From assembly GCA_013400155.1 (NCBI GenBank), contig VXBM01000026.1, positions 2,205,092 through 2,269,091 on the forward strand: a stretch of DNA of 64,000 nt. The letters are read 5' to 3'. The notes under the pieces were generated by a model that was not told the origin of the DNA, did not search any database, and was given only the letters and a program-made list of their open reading frames with translations. A program made the translations under genes and the position numbers. Shown here in pieces: positions 1 through 13,512 of this stretch (position 1 is the stretch's first letter; each line of letters starts with the position of its first letter). Origin of the DNA: Helopsaltes ochotensis (lineage: Eukaryota; Chordata; Aves; Passeriformes; Locustellidae).

Positions 1-3000
1 ATCTGAAAACAGGAAGATGAAGTGTATTTTTATTTTTAGTTGAAAGTGACCTTTCAAGGTACCAGTTATTTCTTCAGGTAGCTTCAAAATGTGACTTCTT
101 CAATAATCCATTGATTCTCCATGGCTTTTCGTGGGGCAGAGGAGAGAAATAAAATTCTTGGAAAACACAAAAATAAGAATAAAGTCTTGTGCCAAAATAT
201 TTTTTTTAAATGTATGGAATGCACCTCAACAGCATCAAATATTTCTGTACTGTATTGATGTGCTTGGCTATGTACTGAAAACCAAAACGCAAGCCACCAG
301 ATTATAATAATGACATTGTTAGGTTTTAAAAATTCAGTGTGGTATAGGCTGTGCTGAGTTCTTGTTTGTATGAACTCTTCTTTTCTAAACCCAGTGTTTA
401 ATAAAGACAGAGAGTAGAGCAATTATTTCATCTGCAAAAATAAACTGATAGCTATTAAATAGAGCAAATATTTGGTTTTTAAAAAGAAAATGTTTTAAAA
501 TATTGCATATATTTGCAAATGTTGTACCAATTTACCTATCCTTGTTTATCTACATTATGACCAAATTTAAGCTTGCCCACATTCAATTTAATTTCTTGTT
601 TTGAATTCAGATAGGCAACACTGAATTTTTCTAATTTGTTTACTTCTGCTGCTTTGCTTAACTAACAAAACATAGTAACTGGCTCATAACAATCTCTGCA
701 CCACAAAGGTATTAATGAGCTGAGGATGCCAGTGAAAATCTGGATAAACAGTGTATCTTATTTTCTTGGCCTTCAAGTAATGTTATAATCCAGAGGGTCA
801 AGGTCTAGTAGTTCCTTTTTCTTGCCCCACACACTTATTTTCCCTGAATTTTTTTCTCAGGGTTATATTGCAGTTTATAGGTTCCAGTGCAAGACTAAGC
901 TGATAGAAATGCATCAAGGCTGATCTATTTAGACTGGAAAATTTCTTATGCTTTTTGTTAGTGTATTCAGAATAGTTGGGGTTTGTTATCCCGTAGTATT
1001 TGTCTTACCATAACAGTGAACCTATTTAGGGTCTTGCCAGGAAAAGAAATAAAAAACTGTTTCTTCAGACATCTTAGCTTTTACACAGAAAGTTTTACAA
1101 TGAGTGGAGAAGAGGAGAGAACCCAAAGTCTCAGAGCAAACTGTTTCCCAAATAAAAACTAAAAATAAAAGAATAAAAATACAAAAACATATCAATAATA
1201 TTTAGTATACTGTTTATGCCACCGTAAAGCATTAGCATTATAATCATAGCTGAGATGAGCAAAAGGATATTTTCTAACTCACTGAAGTTAGTCAAGTCAA
1301 CAAAATGGAAGCACTAATAGCTTTGCAAACCAAAAATCCTGAGACATGAGAGGAACAAATTCATTCATTATGTACAACACCACTGATGTACTTGTATTGT
1401 CTGTGGCCGCAGTTATGGACAAGTATCTGAATTCCTTAAATCATTTAGTTTTTTAATTCTGTTTTTTCATTTCACATCCCAGAAATTTTTCTAAGTGGGA
1501 AGTTAATACCAGGAGGAAGTCAGGATGCAGACATGATAAGGTAAAATCCCGCTTCCTACCCCAGAAATTTCAGTCCTGAAATGACTGTAAAGCAGGCTAA
1601 ACCTGAGAGACAGAAATGAAAGGGGGAGAAATAGAGGAATAGAACTGGTTGGTAAGACAACCCATCAGTGTAAAGAAACAGTTTCAGGTTTGTTGAGGCA
1701 GACTATAAGGAAATCTAAGGCTAAACATGTAAAGTAACAGCTACCCTCAACAGCTCAAATTGATCTGCTCCTCTGAAACGTTATCAGGACTAAATTCTTT
1801 TCTAAGATGTTCAGCAACAGATAAATTGATATCCATTCTCCTAAATCACATTTTTTATTGTTTAGTAATTCATCATTCTCTGCCTGATACTGACACTGAG
1901 ACTGTCAAATATTATCATGTATCTATGAATATTTTTCTCCCAACTAATAACAATTAAAGGAGATAAGTTTAACAGTATTGTTTCAGTAGAAGCAGGAAGA
2001 ATGCAACTTTGAGGTAGATTATAAACTAACAAGATTTTCAGAAATATTTTGGCCATTTATTAATCTTTTTTCCTTCAGGAACCATCACTGGAAAAGAAAT
2101 CCCTAGGTTGCAGGGTTGTGAAGCAGATGGTGTCTGTTAATATAATCAATATAATCAGTAAATCCCATGCATTTATATTTTTTTGATAAGAAAGTATTGA
2201 CAATTCCTCAAATAAATGAGCCGAACTTCTATTTAACCTTAATACAGTTCACTTCTTCTAATTACTTTATTGATTTCTTTGTTGGAGTGTTGAGGAGGGG
2301 GGTGGGAATTTTTCTTTTTTTTTTTTTTAAGGAAGAGCATGCTAAAAGAACTAGTCCAATATTTCTATGCTTGGTCAAAATTGATTAAGTTTCCTTGTTT
2401 GTTTCATGTCCTTTATATATTTGTGTCATAAGCTTCCAACTAGAGATCACTGGTACATTTCTTTCAAATCAAAGAGATAGAGCTAGTACTAACCTGGATG
2501 CAAATCCATGCTCTGCAACAGATTTCCTGGTATACCTGACATCCAAATGGTTTAGTGGATCTGGATTGAATTGACTTGTCTCTACAGCTCATAAAATTTA
2601 ATACATATCAAATTAATTGCATTGTGTCAGGGAACAGAAGAGGAATTGCTGGGGATAGCACAATGGTATTTTCCTTACATCATAAGAAGCATGAGAGGAC
2701 CCATAATTATTCTTGAAAATGTAACTATTAAAAATCAAAAGAGCAAAGTTATACAAAAAAGAAGGGGAAATACGTGCTATATTTTTAATATATGTAAAAT
2801 ATATATTCCACATTTACATGTACATAATGTATGAGTTATTTTAACATCAGATTTATAACGTTTTCTTCCATAGGTTACACAATTTAATCCTTTTCTAGAA
2901 GTAGTTTCTAGGCAGTTTCTTAAAACAGAAAACAAGATCACTAGCAGCCATGAAAAAAATGCCCAGAGATGTTCACTGAATAGCCTTATTTAAAAAGAAA

Positions 3001-3170
3001 ATGAAAGAAAGATCATGATAAATATCCTAATACAGTCTGTAGTATAGGAGAAACACTTCTAGTGTTCCTTTTTCATAAAGGGGTCTGCTAAACCAGCAAT
3101 GAAGCATCCAGTGAAACTGGAAAGAGACAATTTTTTAAAATGCTGAAAGGAAACCCTCCATGTACACAAA
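1..3170. other. Non-coding AT-rich DNA
   Basis: No open frame here looks like a gene and no repeat family was recognised. Short open frames are rich in F, I, K, L and N, as expected by chance in AT-rich DNA. A G-rich stretch followed by a 12-base T run lies at about 2295-2329. A good 3' splice-site-like sequence ends at about 1562, but all frames after it close before the next donor. Confidence 0.7.
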
Positions 3171-3176
3171 ATTCAC

Positions 3177-3261
3177 CTGCAAAATCTTTGCCACAAGGGC
3201 GACAGTTCAGCGCAGGGCTGAGCATTACCAAGAAGACAATGAGCAGCTGCATTTCCAGCAT
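3177..3261 (-). CDS. Possible first coding exon with a signal peptide (unrecognised)
   Basis: On the minus strand an ATG at 3261 (A at -3) opens 28 codons, with a second ATG three codons later at 3252. Residues 4-18 are strongly hydrophobic (MQLLIVFLVMLSPALN), like a short secretory signal peptide. They are followed by a cysteine-containing segment (NCRPCGKDFA). The frame runs into a donor-like CAG|GTGAAT at 3177/3176 and would leave in phase 1, the usual phase for a signal-peptide exon of a secreted protein. I do not recognise the family; the cysteine spacing does not match the relaxin/insulin B chain. No convincing core promoter is visible. Hydrophobic short frames also arise by chance in AT-rich DNA, so this is only a candidate. 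Confidence 0.18.
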
Positions 3262-6200
3262 AATGGAGACTGCCACAGCTACTTTAGTGTTTCTTATTAA
3301 TCCTCAGGCTTCTAAGTACTAGTTGTGACATAACTGGTTAGGTTAAAAAAGAAAGCTTCCCTATAAGAAGGTTATTGACTATTGAAAGTTCTTGGAGTTG
3401 CCTTTAAAACACTTGGTTCAATTTGTAGCATGCACAAATTTGAACAATTATGACATGTCCAACATTATTATATTTGGAAGTAGGATATATATTTAATTTC
3501 AAATTACTGCTTTGATTATTAAATTGTAGAAGAAATTTGTGTGTTTCATTTTCAAAAACCATTCAAAAATTCTAGGTCCTTTTATTTACAGGATTTACAA
3601 TATCAGACATCTTAATAGAAAGACTCTGTATAATAACATGACTTCCTTCTCTCCTAGTATTTTTATATTTTATGCTCAAATTTCCTTTTATATTTATCGA
3701 CCTGAACTAACGTAATGTTTGCATCTGTACAAAGTATGTTGGAGGAGAAGTAAATATAAGCAACTTATTTATAACATATTTATTTCTTACACTACCCTCT
3801 TGGTCAGGACAGATTAGTATTTTCAAGGAACAAATAAATAAAAATCAAAATATGTTTCTAGGATGATTTCCCAAAAATGCAACCTTAATGAGGAGCTACT
3901 GATTTCTGTAAATTACTATGCAAATTCCCCATTCAACAATTGTAGTGATGGAACTTGGGCTGACTAACATTTAACTTCTCCTAGATTAACTTTGAACCTG
4001 ACTGCAATTTCCTTCTCCTCTTACACATACTCATGTTGCACTATTTCCCCTATTTTGTTCAGCTTAACCAGAATATTTAAATTCAACAGACACTGGCCAC
4101 TAATAGTTGCAACCTATCTGTGGCTGAGGTTACTGACAGCCTCTGGTCCCAAGCCATGATTGAACCTTTACCACCAAAACCACAAACCCATCTCTTACCA
4201 GCTGAATTAAAGAATATTGTAAGAGATAAGAAAGTAGTAGATTACAGTTATTGTGAAAAGCAAGTCGTGGTCATGTGAACAAGGTCAGTGTATCTTGCAT
4301 TTCCCATGATTTAGTACATTCTGAGGCACATCCTAACATTCTCTGTGGCCTTTAAGAGCTCATGTCATTTCCTGAGACCAACTTTATTATGAAACCAGCT
4401 ATATTTCTTGGAAACTGTGGGATTGTGATAGCCATTATCAGCTAATGACGAACGGCAGAACGGCATTGCCATCTTCTTACCAATACTTTAGCTCCTCTCT
4501 TTCATTTACTGCCTGCATTTCACTGCTGGTCTCAAGTTGCAGAAAAGTTTCATTCTTTCAGAAGCCTATACTGTGGGGGAAAGATGGGAATTTACTCCCT
4601 ACTGACTATGTTTTCCTGAAAGTTGACAGTTTCATCACAGACTCCTCCATGCTTTGGAGCTGGTCCCCACAGTGGAACGCATTCCTGGCTCTGTTCTTCC
4701 CCAGACAATATGAGTTCCAAGAGATTCTTCAGGGATTGCTCTAATGGTCCTGCAATCCACTGTGAGATGGTTTTAAATGAAATAGCATTTCTTTGGCAGC
4801 TCTATAGCAAAAGCAGGAAAAGAATGAAATACTGGACGATAAAAATCTTTTCTGGATGCACACTGTGGAAAACATTGCTAGGGAATGCATACCACAGAAA
4901 ACTCACCTACCAGGTGCTGAAATATTAACTTGGACATGTAGCATGCTATGAGCCAGTGCTTTTCTTAGAATCTTGTCAAAGCAGCATGACATTGTCTGAA
5001 GGCAAAAACCACTCACAATTTGCTTTAAAGTTCACCTATGCTAACAGACACTTGGGGCTTTCGGAATGCTCTCAGCATTTTAGGGTTGCACATGGGTTAA
5101 CTAAGATAATTCACTTCTTTGGACCACATCATTCATAAAGAAAAATTACATTCCTTGTCAAACAGCTGCCTTGATTTTTTTTCAAGTCCCTCAGATTTGC
5201 AGCAAGAACACATTTCTTTTTTATGAAACTTCTGGCTTTCCCCATAATACCGTTATAATGTTCTTTGACAACTGACATTACTAGCATTACTTACATGCCT
5301 AGCTCATTGTTCCTAGCTTACAAGTTTTCTGAGCTAACGTTACACAACTAAGTGGACTAATTACATAAAGCTTTCGAATCTATATGAAGAAACATCATAA
5401 ATCAAGGTGTCATAAATATTTATTGTCACCTCTCCTTAAATACCTTTGGCTCTTACTCATAATCGCAATGGATAGTCCAGTTTAATGACCCTGAAAAATA
5501 GCTATGATATTTACAGAAACAGTTGATAGACATGCACAGTTTCCCTCCTTCCAGTTCATTTGTAATAGTGGCAAGGTGCCTGCTCAGGGGCTTCTCAGAT
5601 CCTGTCCCTAACATAAAATGTAGTGGATTTGCATAAATAGCTTGCCAGAAAAAGAAAAAAGTCCTTTGGATAATGTCCCATCATGTGCCAACCATGCCAC
5701 ATTGATGCCACATGCCTCTTTTCAAAGGATTATATCAGTCCATATTTAATTGCAGAAAATAGCTTACATATTTCTCGTAAACAGCATATTTTCAAACCAG
5801 AAGTGTTGTGTATAGCTGGTTAACACATAATAAGAAGAATGTTAATTCCTAAATAAACAGCATATGAGTCTTTACCCTCTGCCCCATAACTAAACAAATA
5901 GGACTTGAAAAAACATAGGTGCCTTAGATAAGTCTAATACAGGATTTAAGTAATTTTGTCAGAAATTGTAAAAGACATTACCATCCCACAACAGACTAAC
6001 TTGCATCTTCATTTAGCTGTAGTTTTGATGTCTTATCTAAATATATTGTCATTCATTATTGTTTTATCCAGATCTTCCTCTCCTTGTGCAAGGTACATTC
6101 TTCAGCCCTTTTTCACATTCTTACATGAAAAAAAAAATACCATATTACTTACATCAATGAAGGAAGAGCATGCGAATGTGCATGAGAAATGAACATTCTC

Positions 6201-6362
6201 TAATTAAAAAAAAATTTAAAAAATAGCAATTGCATGCAATCTGTTCATGGGAAGAGAATAAGAAAAACAATTTCAGCTACAGCACAAAGTTTTCGCCCAG
6301 CTAAATGAACTGCTCAAGAGTATTCAAGTATTTGAAGAGATTAGAGTGATTGCAGAACTTAC
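3262..6362. other. Non-coding DNA
   Basis: AT-rich sequence without a recognised gene or repeat. Open frames at 4445-4928 on the plus strand overlap each other in different frames and have no supporting splice sites or domain. An octamer-like ATGCAAAT lies near 3909-3916. Confidence 0.65.
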
Positions 6363-6393
6363 GTAATGGGAATGGAGCAGATCTCCTCCACAC
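6363..6393 (-). CDS. Possible 31-base micro-exon
   Basis: Read on the minus strand, a strong polypyrimidine tract and acceptor (CTCCTTTTCTCTAG) precede 31 bases that end at a donor-like TTAC|GTAAGT. All three frames are open, so openness itself is no evidence. In phase 1 it would encode VEEICSIPI. That phase matches the outgoing phase of the block at 13479-13512. The only support is splice-signal quality and phase compatibility. Confidence 0.15.
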
Positions 6394-9300
6394 CTAGAGA
6401 AAAGGAGTTGACCAGATGTATGCTGATTTATAGTTTGATGTAAAGTGCTAGACTTAATGTCAAGGGTTATCTGCACATTATTGGAACAAACACATTCTTG
6501 AGACAGACGAATGAATATCTGAATGGAAGAATGGGTTATACAAAACATTCACATTCACAATCCAAACTTCCCGCAAAGTAAAAGGCAAAGTGCTTGAAAC
6601 TGGACTTTGAGAAGAATCCTGTCTACTTCAATGCAGCCTGAATTTTGACTGGGCTCAGGAAAAAAATTTTGTATTGGATTCTACAATAAGTTTATGTTGG
6701 TCAGATAGGAGAAATATCAGATGCTTCCAAATAGAAAGGGAATAGTTTTTCCCCAGATAGCTCAATGTTTCACCAATACATCCAATATCACTCTAATTAT
6801 ATAAAATCCATTATATCATTACAGCTGTAACTGTAAGCAGATAAAATATTTGTTTCCTGAATAGTCATGTAAATGCTGACTCCTGCCTTACATCTTTAGT
6901 CTTTAGACTTTCTGATTTGGCAGATTCCAGAATATCCCAGATATCACCTGGTACAAAACAAAGTTCAGGTATCTATCTTTTCTTCAGAATTCAAACTATT
7001 TGTCCAGAAGATATTTCTCAGAAGCTACTAAGTATTCGAAGAGTTAAAAATGAAGTCTTTAAAAGGTGCCCCTATTTTTAGATGTTACAAACTCTTATTA
7101 CACTGTTTCAAAAGTATTAGCCTTATCAGCTGTTCTTTAATGGAAGCAGCACTTATACAATTATGTTTGCCTTCTCCTAAAAGCTTGCAATCTATACAGC
7201 AAGGGAAAAAATAAAACATCCTGAAATACTTGCTTTTCTTTTCTGTCCAACGTTCTTATTTCAGTAAAACTGCATTGTATACTAGATGGCAACAATTACC
7301 TCATGCCAGTGAAAGACCAGACTATAACCATCACTTTTTTCAGCTTGCATTAAAATTTTAGTGCAGGAACCTGAGCAAAACATAGGTTTGCAACTGTCAC
7401 AGCAGGTGCACTGTATGCAGTGGTCTATTAAAGGAATAAAGATTAGTAAAGTAAGTGCAACACAGTATAATGCTGTAGGGTTAGTAAAATGTCTTTTAAA
7501 AGTATAGCACTTATTATGCTGTCAGTCTATCGACTGGTGTGACATAATAACCACTTTTCCTAAAAGCTGAAAGTACGCAGCTTCTCACAAGTCCCAGCCC
7601 CATCTATTGGTGAGAGAAATGACAAACATCTGGAGTCAGGAAGAAGTCTTTACTCCCCGAGTATCTGCAGCTTCAGTGTAGAGAGTATGGAAAATGGAGG
7701 AGTGGATGTCGTGTTTTGATCTCCTTTTCCCCACACAGAAAGGCACATGTCAGGCATGGTTGAAAGCAAGTCATATTGAAATAATGAGCATGTTTGCTCT
7801 TAAGGCTAAGAAGAAAACCCAGAAGATACGTTCCTGGTGTAGAAGACAGTAGACATATTGTAAAACTTTTATCACTACTTCCTACTGCAAATAATCTCTC
7901 CACTTACAAGTGTTATTTTCATATAAACACAACATACGTTTCTCTCTAAAAGTATAATTATATTTATAAATGTGATACTAGTTAAATTACATTAGTTTGT
8001 CCTAAACTTTTTTTAAGAGGGAGCCACTCAGTACTTTTTGTAGCTATTTATCTTACTAAGCCGTGTTTGCTTAGTTAATCTACTTCTCCAATTCCATCGT
8101 ACCTGATTACTAACCTCTCTGAAAATGGTCATTTTAAGTGGTAGCCCCTCATTATTACAGTTGCATTTTGATGCTATCAGGAGACAGGAGTAGGCATAAA
8201 CAGACCTATCTAGGAATGATAAGCCTTTTACTAGGGACTGGGTGACTTCAGAGGATCCAAGAGAGTGCAGCAACACCCATGACATGTAATTACCTCCAGC
8301 ACAGTCAGTAGGTTGTGAGAGATGTTCCCCTTATATTCTCCCGCACTTTTGGAGCAACCATCACATCATCACCCTAAGGCCAGTACAATAGTCAAGATAA
8401 GACAGAGGTCCTGGCTAGGTCCTTTCTTATTATTACACCTATTCAGTGTGAAACTGCAATCATGGTTGAATGAGGAACAAGGTGTAGAAAGCCAAACCAG
8501 TAGAGTTTCAGAAAGCTGACAACACTCTCACTTCATTGGAGTTCAGCGCTGAACTGAGGCTTTTTCAAACTATCTGTGACTCATCTCTGCAGTCTCCTAG
8601 TTTTAAAATGCTTGCTTCTGCACTTATACCAGCTTTACCAGAGCTCCACACAGGTGTGAGACACCTGTGGGCTATTCTGCCACAGCGCTGCCACCTGTTT
8701 CTGTGCTACCTTATATCCCAAAACAGATTAGTCACTAAATTTCATAGTCCTCATTTATGGTATAAATGGGGTAACAGAAATTCCACCAGAGGAAGCAAGA
8801 AATAATACAAGAAAGTAAATGCAAATTAAAATTGTCTCCTGCATTAACTTAGTAGAGTGCTCAGTTACTTGCTATGTATAACATGGATATACTTGTGTAT
8901 AGGGACACAGTCCAAATTTCAGTGGAAAAGCTGACATGAGGTAATATCCTAATGCTCAATCTATCATTCATGGAGCAGAACTCTGTGCATTAAAAGCACC
9001 TCTCACTATTAGGGAAAGCAATAACAAATTGGATGATTAGCATAACCATACAACTTTGTTGTCTCTCAAGAGCTATTATCATGCTTTCCAAATGTAGTTG
9101 TTTCAGTTGTTAAATTTATAAATTCTCCTGGCTTTTTTTTTTTAATATATAAATCTTAGCACCTCTATCATATAAGCTATGATTCCCAGTAGGTAGGAAA
9201 GCCCTGAGAAAATACAAAATGAACTTTTAAAAGAATATTTGAAGCTGGGGAAAAAATGCACCAATTCAGAATGCAGCAATTAATGTTGGTAACAATCTCA

Positions 9301-12300
9301 AATAAACTTTGGATTGGGAAATTTACAGAATTTAGTCCAGTGAGATTTTGTTAAGTCTTGATATAAACTGCATAAAGCAAATAATAAATTAGTCTCTTCA
9401 ATCTTTCATTTCTAAAATAAAATACTGTCCCACTTCTGGTATAGAATCCTAACACACACACACACAGAGAAAAAAAGTATGTTGATATTCATAAGACTAC
9501 TCCCCTTCTGAGGGAAAAAAAAATAATCAGACCATTATCCCTGAAATCCAAATGTGCTAATCAGCTGAATTCAAGAGGTCCTTTCCCATGAAAAGGCAAA
9601 GAAACCCTGGCACTAGTCATTCCATTGACTTAAATAGAACCACTTGAATAAGTGAGAATCTCCCAACTGGGCCAGAGCTTTCTTAGCATTACATTGTAAA
9701 TTATAAAAAGATATACTGTACTGTATCTCTTCCATTAGGCTTAGTTCAGCTGTCAAAAATTCTACTGTTGGTACCTCTTTTATCATCTAGTGAGAATATA
9801 TCTAAGATAATGAAATCGTACATTACCCTTTGAGATTTCCAAATCTGACACCACATGTAATGTCTGCTCTCCCTTCTTTAAATTAATATATAGGGAGACA
9901 TCTCTTTGTATGTGGAAAATCATTTCTTTCAGTTCTCCATAATTTTAGAGGTCATTTAATGAACAGAATGATGATTTGATAGAATCTTTCTCTCATTGTA
10001 ACTAATCTAATAAGTATCTAACATTTCAGGTAGCACTGTGCTATCTGTATTGCTGCTCAATGAGGCTGCCACTTGTTCCAAAGACAAAAACCAGACTGGC
10101 AGGGAAGCAACAGTTTGGCTTAACTTCACATACTCTCTTGTCGGAGAATTTCAAATCACTCTTCATATCTTTAGCGAGCTCATTCGTTCAGGAGAAACAG
10201 CTTGGGCTTGGCAACGGATTTTGGGAGTACATATTTCTCTGATGTTCTAGGGAGTACTAATTTGTGCCTTATAAATTATACAAAGTACCTATCAAGCAGT
10301 AAATAGGTAAATGCAAGAGAAGGTCAGCAGTGTTTGAATGAATCTGCTGCTGAAGATTTGTCCCCTGATATTTTAATTGCTCCCCTCTGATGCATTCAAA
10401 AGGCATGATTATCTTTAAATAATGGTGAAAATATAAACCCTTTTTTAACTCCCTCTGCTTGATCAACCAAATCAAGCTCAAATTTTATGTATTCACCTAT
10501 AAGGCACCTCGTAGCTCTGTCTGCAGTACTAGTTTATTTCTTCTCTTTCTCCTCTCCTTGCCCCTTCAGACCTGTCAAGCTGCAGGTTTTTTTCCTTGAT
10601 CTTTTCCTCTGTTGTATAACCATCACTGTACCATTTTTCTGTTTGCACAGTAGTGTCTGTTGTGTATTCTGACTAGTCTTAAAAATTTACCTGGTTATTT
10701 ACATGATGTACACATGGAACTCTGTTACTAGATATGCATTGCCCAGCAAACTAATGCTGCCTGTTGTTTCCAGTGCCTACAGAAGCCCTTTTTCAAGTCT
10801 TGATCCTATTTGCAGCATTTTTTTAATGACAGGAGCATGAAAGGAACAGGTTGGCAGTTATGTCCATATTGGAGCTCTATAAATCCACTTGTAAGACAGA
10901 AGATAGAAGGGTTTGAGCAAATGGTTTGAAACACATCTCGACTCTGGGATTTTATAAGAAGTTTTGAGGAAGAGGCAATGATTTTTTTTTCCTCTGTGAA
11001 GTACTCACAGCCATCTCCATGTGGTGATCAATCCTAGGCCAGAGTGAATTTTTCTTAGACTCACAGTCACCATCCACTTTAAACAGTTTATTAAGCCCTA
11101 GGCAAAGTCCTAGAACTCTACAGGTCACTTTACTACTGCTGCAGAAAGTAGTGACTGTATACCCTTCCTTTAAAACCTCAAAGACATTTGTCTTGAAATT
11201 TCTGATTTTCAGAGTTTTTAAGAGGCTGCTAGTTGAGTAGTGACTTCAATGAGTTTTGTCCTTCAACCTGTTTTATAGATACAGGTTTCTTGTCAGTAGG
11301 TTACAAATTAAATTCCCCAACACACACAGACTATTCCATAATTCACCACAGCTTTTTAATCATAACTCACAGTATGTGAAGCAGTTCTCCACAGGAATGA
11401 AGGATTGTCAGAAAAAAAATACAGATACAGTTTATTCTATCATTGAGCAAAGGCTGGACATGATAGACTCTTGAAGGCCTTTTTTGAGATTTCTTCAAAA
11501 TATTTACTCCCTTTTTACCCTGTATATTTTGCAAACATATGACTTCAAAGATGACAATTCCCCAAAAGTAGAAGTATTCTTCAGGCAGCTTTCTATCAAA
11601 CCGGAGGATGTTATCCAACTTTCGCACTCATCGGGACTTGTTAACCAGAGGTTTGAAGCCTACAATAAAGATAATGTACAAGATAAACCCTCATGCATTC
11701 ACCCCTCACTGTAGATGGCTTCTGCTGTGAGCCGCTTCTATTTCTTCTGATGAGAAACTTCCCTAGGAGATGAAATAACAGGTATACCTATGCATATGCT
11801 GATTGTCTACATCAATTCACCGAAATCTGTGGGAGAGATGCAGCACAGCAAAACTATTTACAACAAACAGCTTGTTAAAGAAATCTCGAAAACTTCCCTC
11901 TTGTCTCTCACCCACTTCCCCACACACTTCCCTCTGGTATGTAAGTGGAATCCCTAGATTATAGGGAAGGAACGCCAGGGAAAATTTCACAAAACCCAGG
12001 ATGTTGCACCTCTGGATTTCTAAATTGCCTGTTTCTGACGGTTGAATGCTGGCAGCAGGCAGCTCAAACACTTCATCCACCCACAGATGGGATTGTCAGT
12101 GCACAAATTGAAAGGAAACACAGAGATGACCTGTTTAGGTAGGCAGCAGAAAGAGTAGCAGAGGAGAAAAAACAAAGCACACCTCAGGCTCAATAGATGC
12201 CCATTAGTGGCAACTACCTTCCCTGTGCCTTTCCAAACCAATTTAAAAAAAAGTATAAATCCGAGGATGAAAATCAGTACCAAAATTTGAAAAAGAGGGG

Positions 12301-13015
12301 AAGGAAAGCATTTTATTATCCAGACTACACTGCTGTAATTCAGTCAAATAGAGGCATTCCAGTTGGTTTTGTACTGAGGGTAAGATTTCTGGTTTGTTTA
12401 AAGAAGGGAGTTAGTTCTCAGAATTTATTATTTACCTTGAACTTAATTTATACTTATATGTACAAATTATTACATGAAATTCTTATACCTGCAGTGCTGA
12501 AAATCTTTTTTCCAGGGATGGTTAAAAAAAAAGGTAAACTGAAATAGCTTTTGCTCTTATTAATCTTAAAACACAAATTGGCTAAAAGATTCTGTGTTTG
12601 CCTTAAGATAATGCCGTGTAAAGAATATTTAAAATGACATAGGCATTCTTTCCTGGGGACCTCCTGATGGCTTCTGACATTTCAACCTTGTTATGTACCA
12701 GGCCGATTTTATTTTGTTTGTGCAATTAGTCATGTTACTTAGCAATACGAAAAGTGTTTTTTAGACTAAACTCCAGGGAATAAAATATGCAGAATTCATG
12801 AGATACAAAACACATCCAAATTCATTTCCTGAGCAGAAGCACTGAAACATTGTGTAGCAAAAACTATTACTTTTTTCATTGTGTTTGTAATAAAGAACTC
12901 AAGCAACCATGCCCTTCAGGGCTGGGCTCCTCACCACTTCACTTGAACTCAGCCTCAGCATTGAGCCATGGCATGTGAAGTTAATTACTCTGGGCATTGG
13001 GGCTCTGAACAGAAG
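6394..13015. other. Non-coding DNA with small open frames
   Basis: AT-rich, no recognised gene. A short CA run lies at about 9450-9465. Plus-strand frames at 10038-10250, 11484-11714 and 12197-12547 have mixed residue composition but no recognisable domain. The 12197 frame contains a donor-like AGG|GTAAGA near 12380. A short stretch at about 11447-11485 weakly resembles the CR1 3' region but lacks its diagnostic end. Confidence 0.6.
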
Positions 13016-13345
13016 AATGACCCTATTTGCAGCTCCGTGTACCATGCACCACGCTACAGTGAATTCTTTCAGTACCTACACATCGCACACTCGGTGGCTC
13101 CGAATGGAGTAATAATTCTCGCACTCTGGAGGAAAGCTCAACTGTCATCTCACTCTGGCAGGGACACTCGTCTTCCCCGGTAACCGTTTAATGGGGCCTG
13201 ACATCAGTCCACATCCAGTCACTGTCACCCTCCCAGTTCAAATGGCATGAAAATCCAAGGGTTACAGCTTTCAGAAACTGTCAAGCAAGAGGGCAGGCTT
13301 GAAGCGTTTTCCGAGCGTGGGTGTTGTGATCCTGACGCCTTTCCA
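13016..13345. promoter_or_regulatory. CpG-retaining complex block, possible conserved regulatory element
   Basis: About 13 CpG dinucleotides fall within roughly 320 bases, while surrounding sequence usually has fewer than one per 100 bases. Base composition is balanced and not low-complexity. It matches no repeat I recognise. Both strands have interrupted frames, so it is not evidently coding. It lies just beyond the possible minus-strand exon at 13479-13512, on its downstream side. A regulatory or conserved non-coding role is inference from CpG retention only. Confidence 0.25.
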
Positions 13346-13478
13346 TCAGCTTTTGCATAAGGACATCAGAAGTATGTAGATTCACAAATCTGTGGCTGTG
13401 TGTGACTCCCCATCCAGAGAACCAAATACTGGCTGCAGGAGACCTGGTTTACATAATTTGGCAAGATGGTTGACTCAC

Positions 13479-13512
13479 CAAGGAGCTGAATATTTTCATA
13501 GGAACTGCGTAG
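13479..13512 (-). CDS. Possible 34-base micro-exon with strong splice sites
   Basis: On the minus strand the sequence TTTCTCCCCAG (after a T-rich tract) forms a near-ideal acceptor. The 34 bases that follow end at CTTG|GTGAGTCA, a near-ideal donor. Frame 1 reads LRSSYENIQLL plus one base (phase 0 in, phase 1 out), frame 2 is also open, and frame 3 stops. The best frame has unbiased residue composition. It would continue in frame from the block at 36511-36586 and into the block at 6363-6393. I do not recognise the peptide. The intron-like gap to the upstream block would be about 23 kb, ordinary for a large vertebrate gene. Confidence 0.25.

Noticed and set aside
1563..1652. Exon between a strong acceptor (CTTCCTACCCCAG) and TTG|GTAAGA
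   Set aside because: Every frame contains a stop before the donor.
3177..3261. Relaxin/insulin B-chain reading of the cysteine segment
   Set aside because: Cysteine spacing does not match the family.
11447..11485. Possible CR1 3' fragment
   Set aside because: Only a short loose resemblance; the diagnostic terminal repeats are missing.
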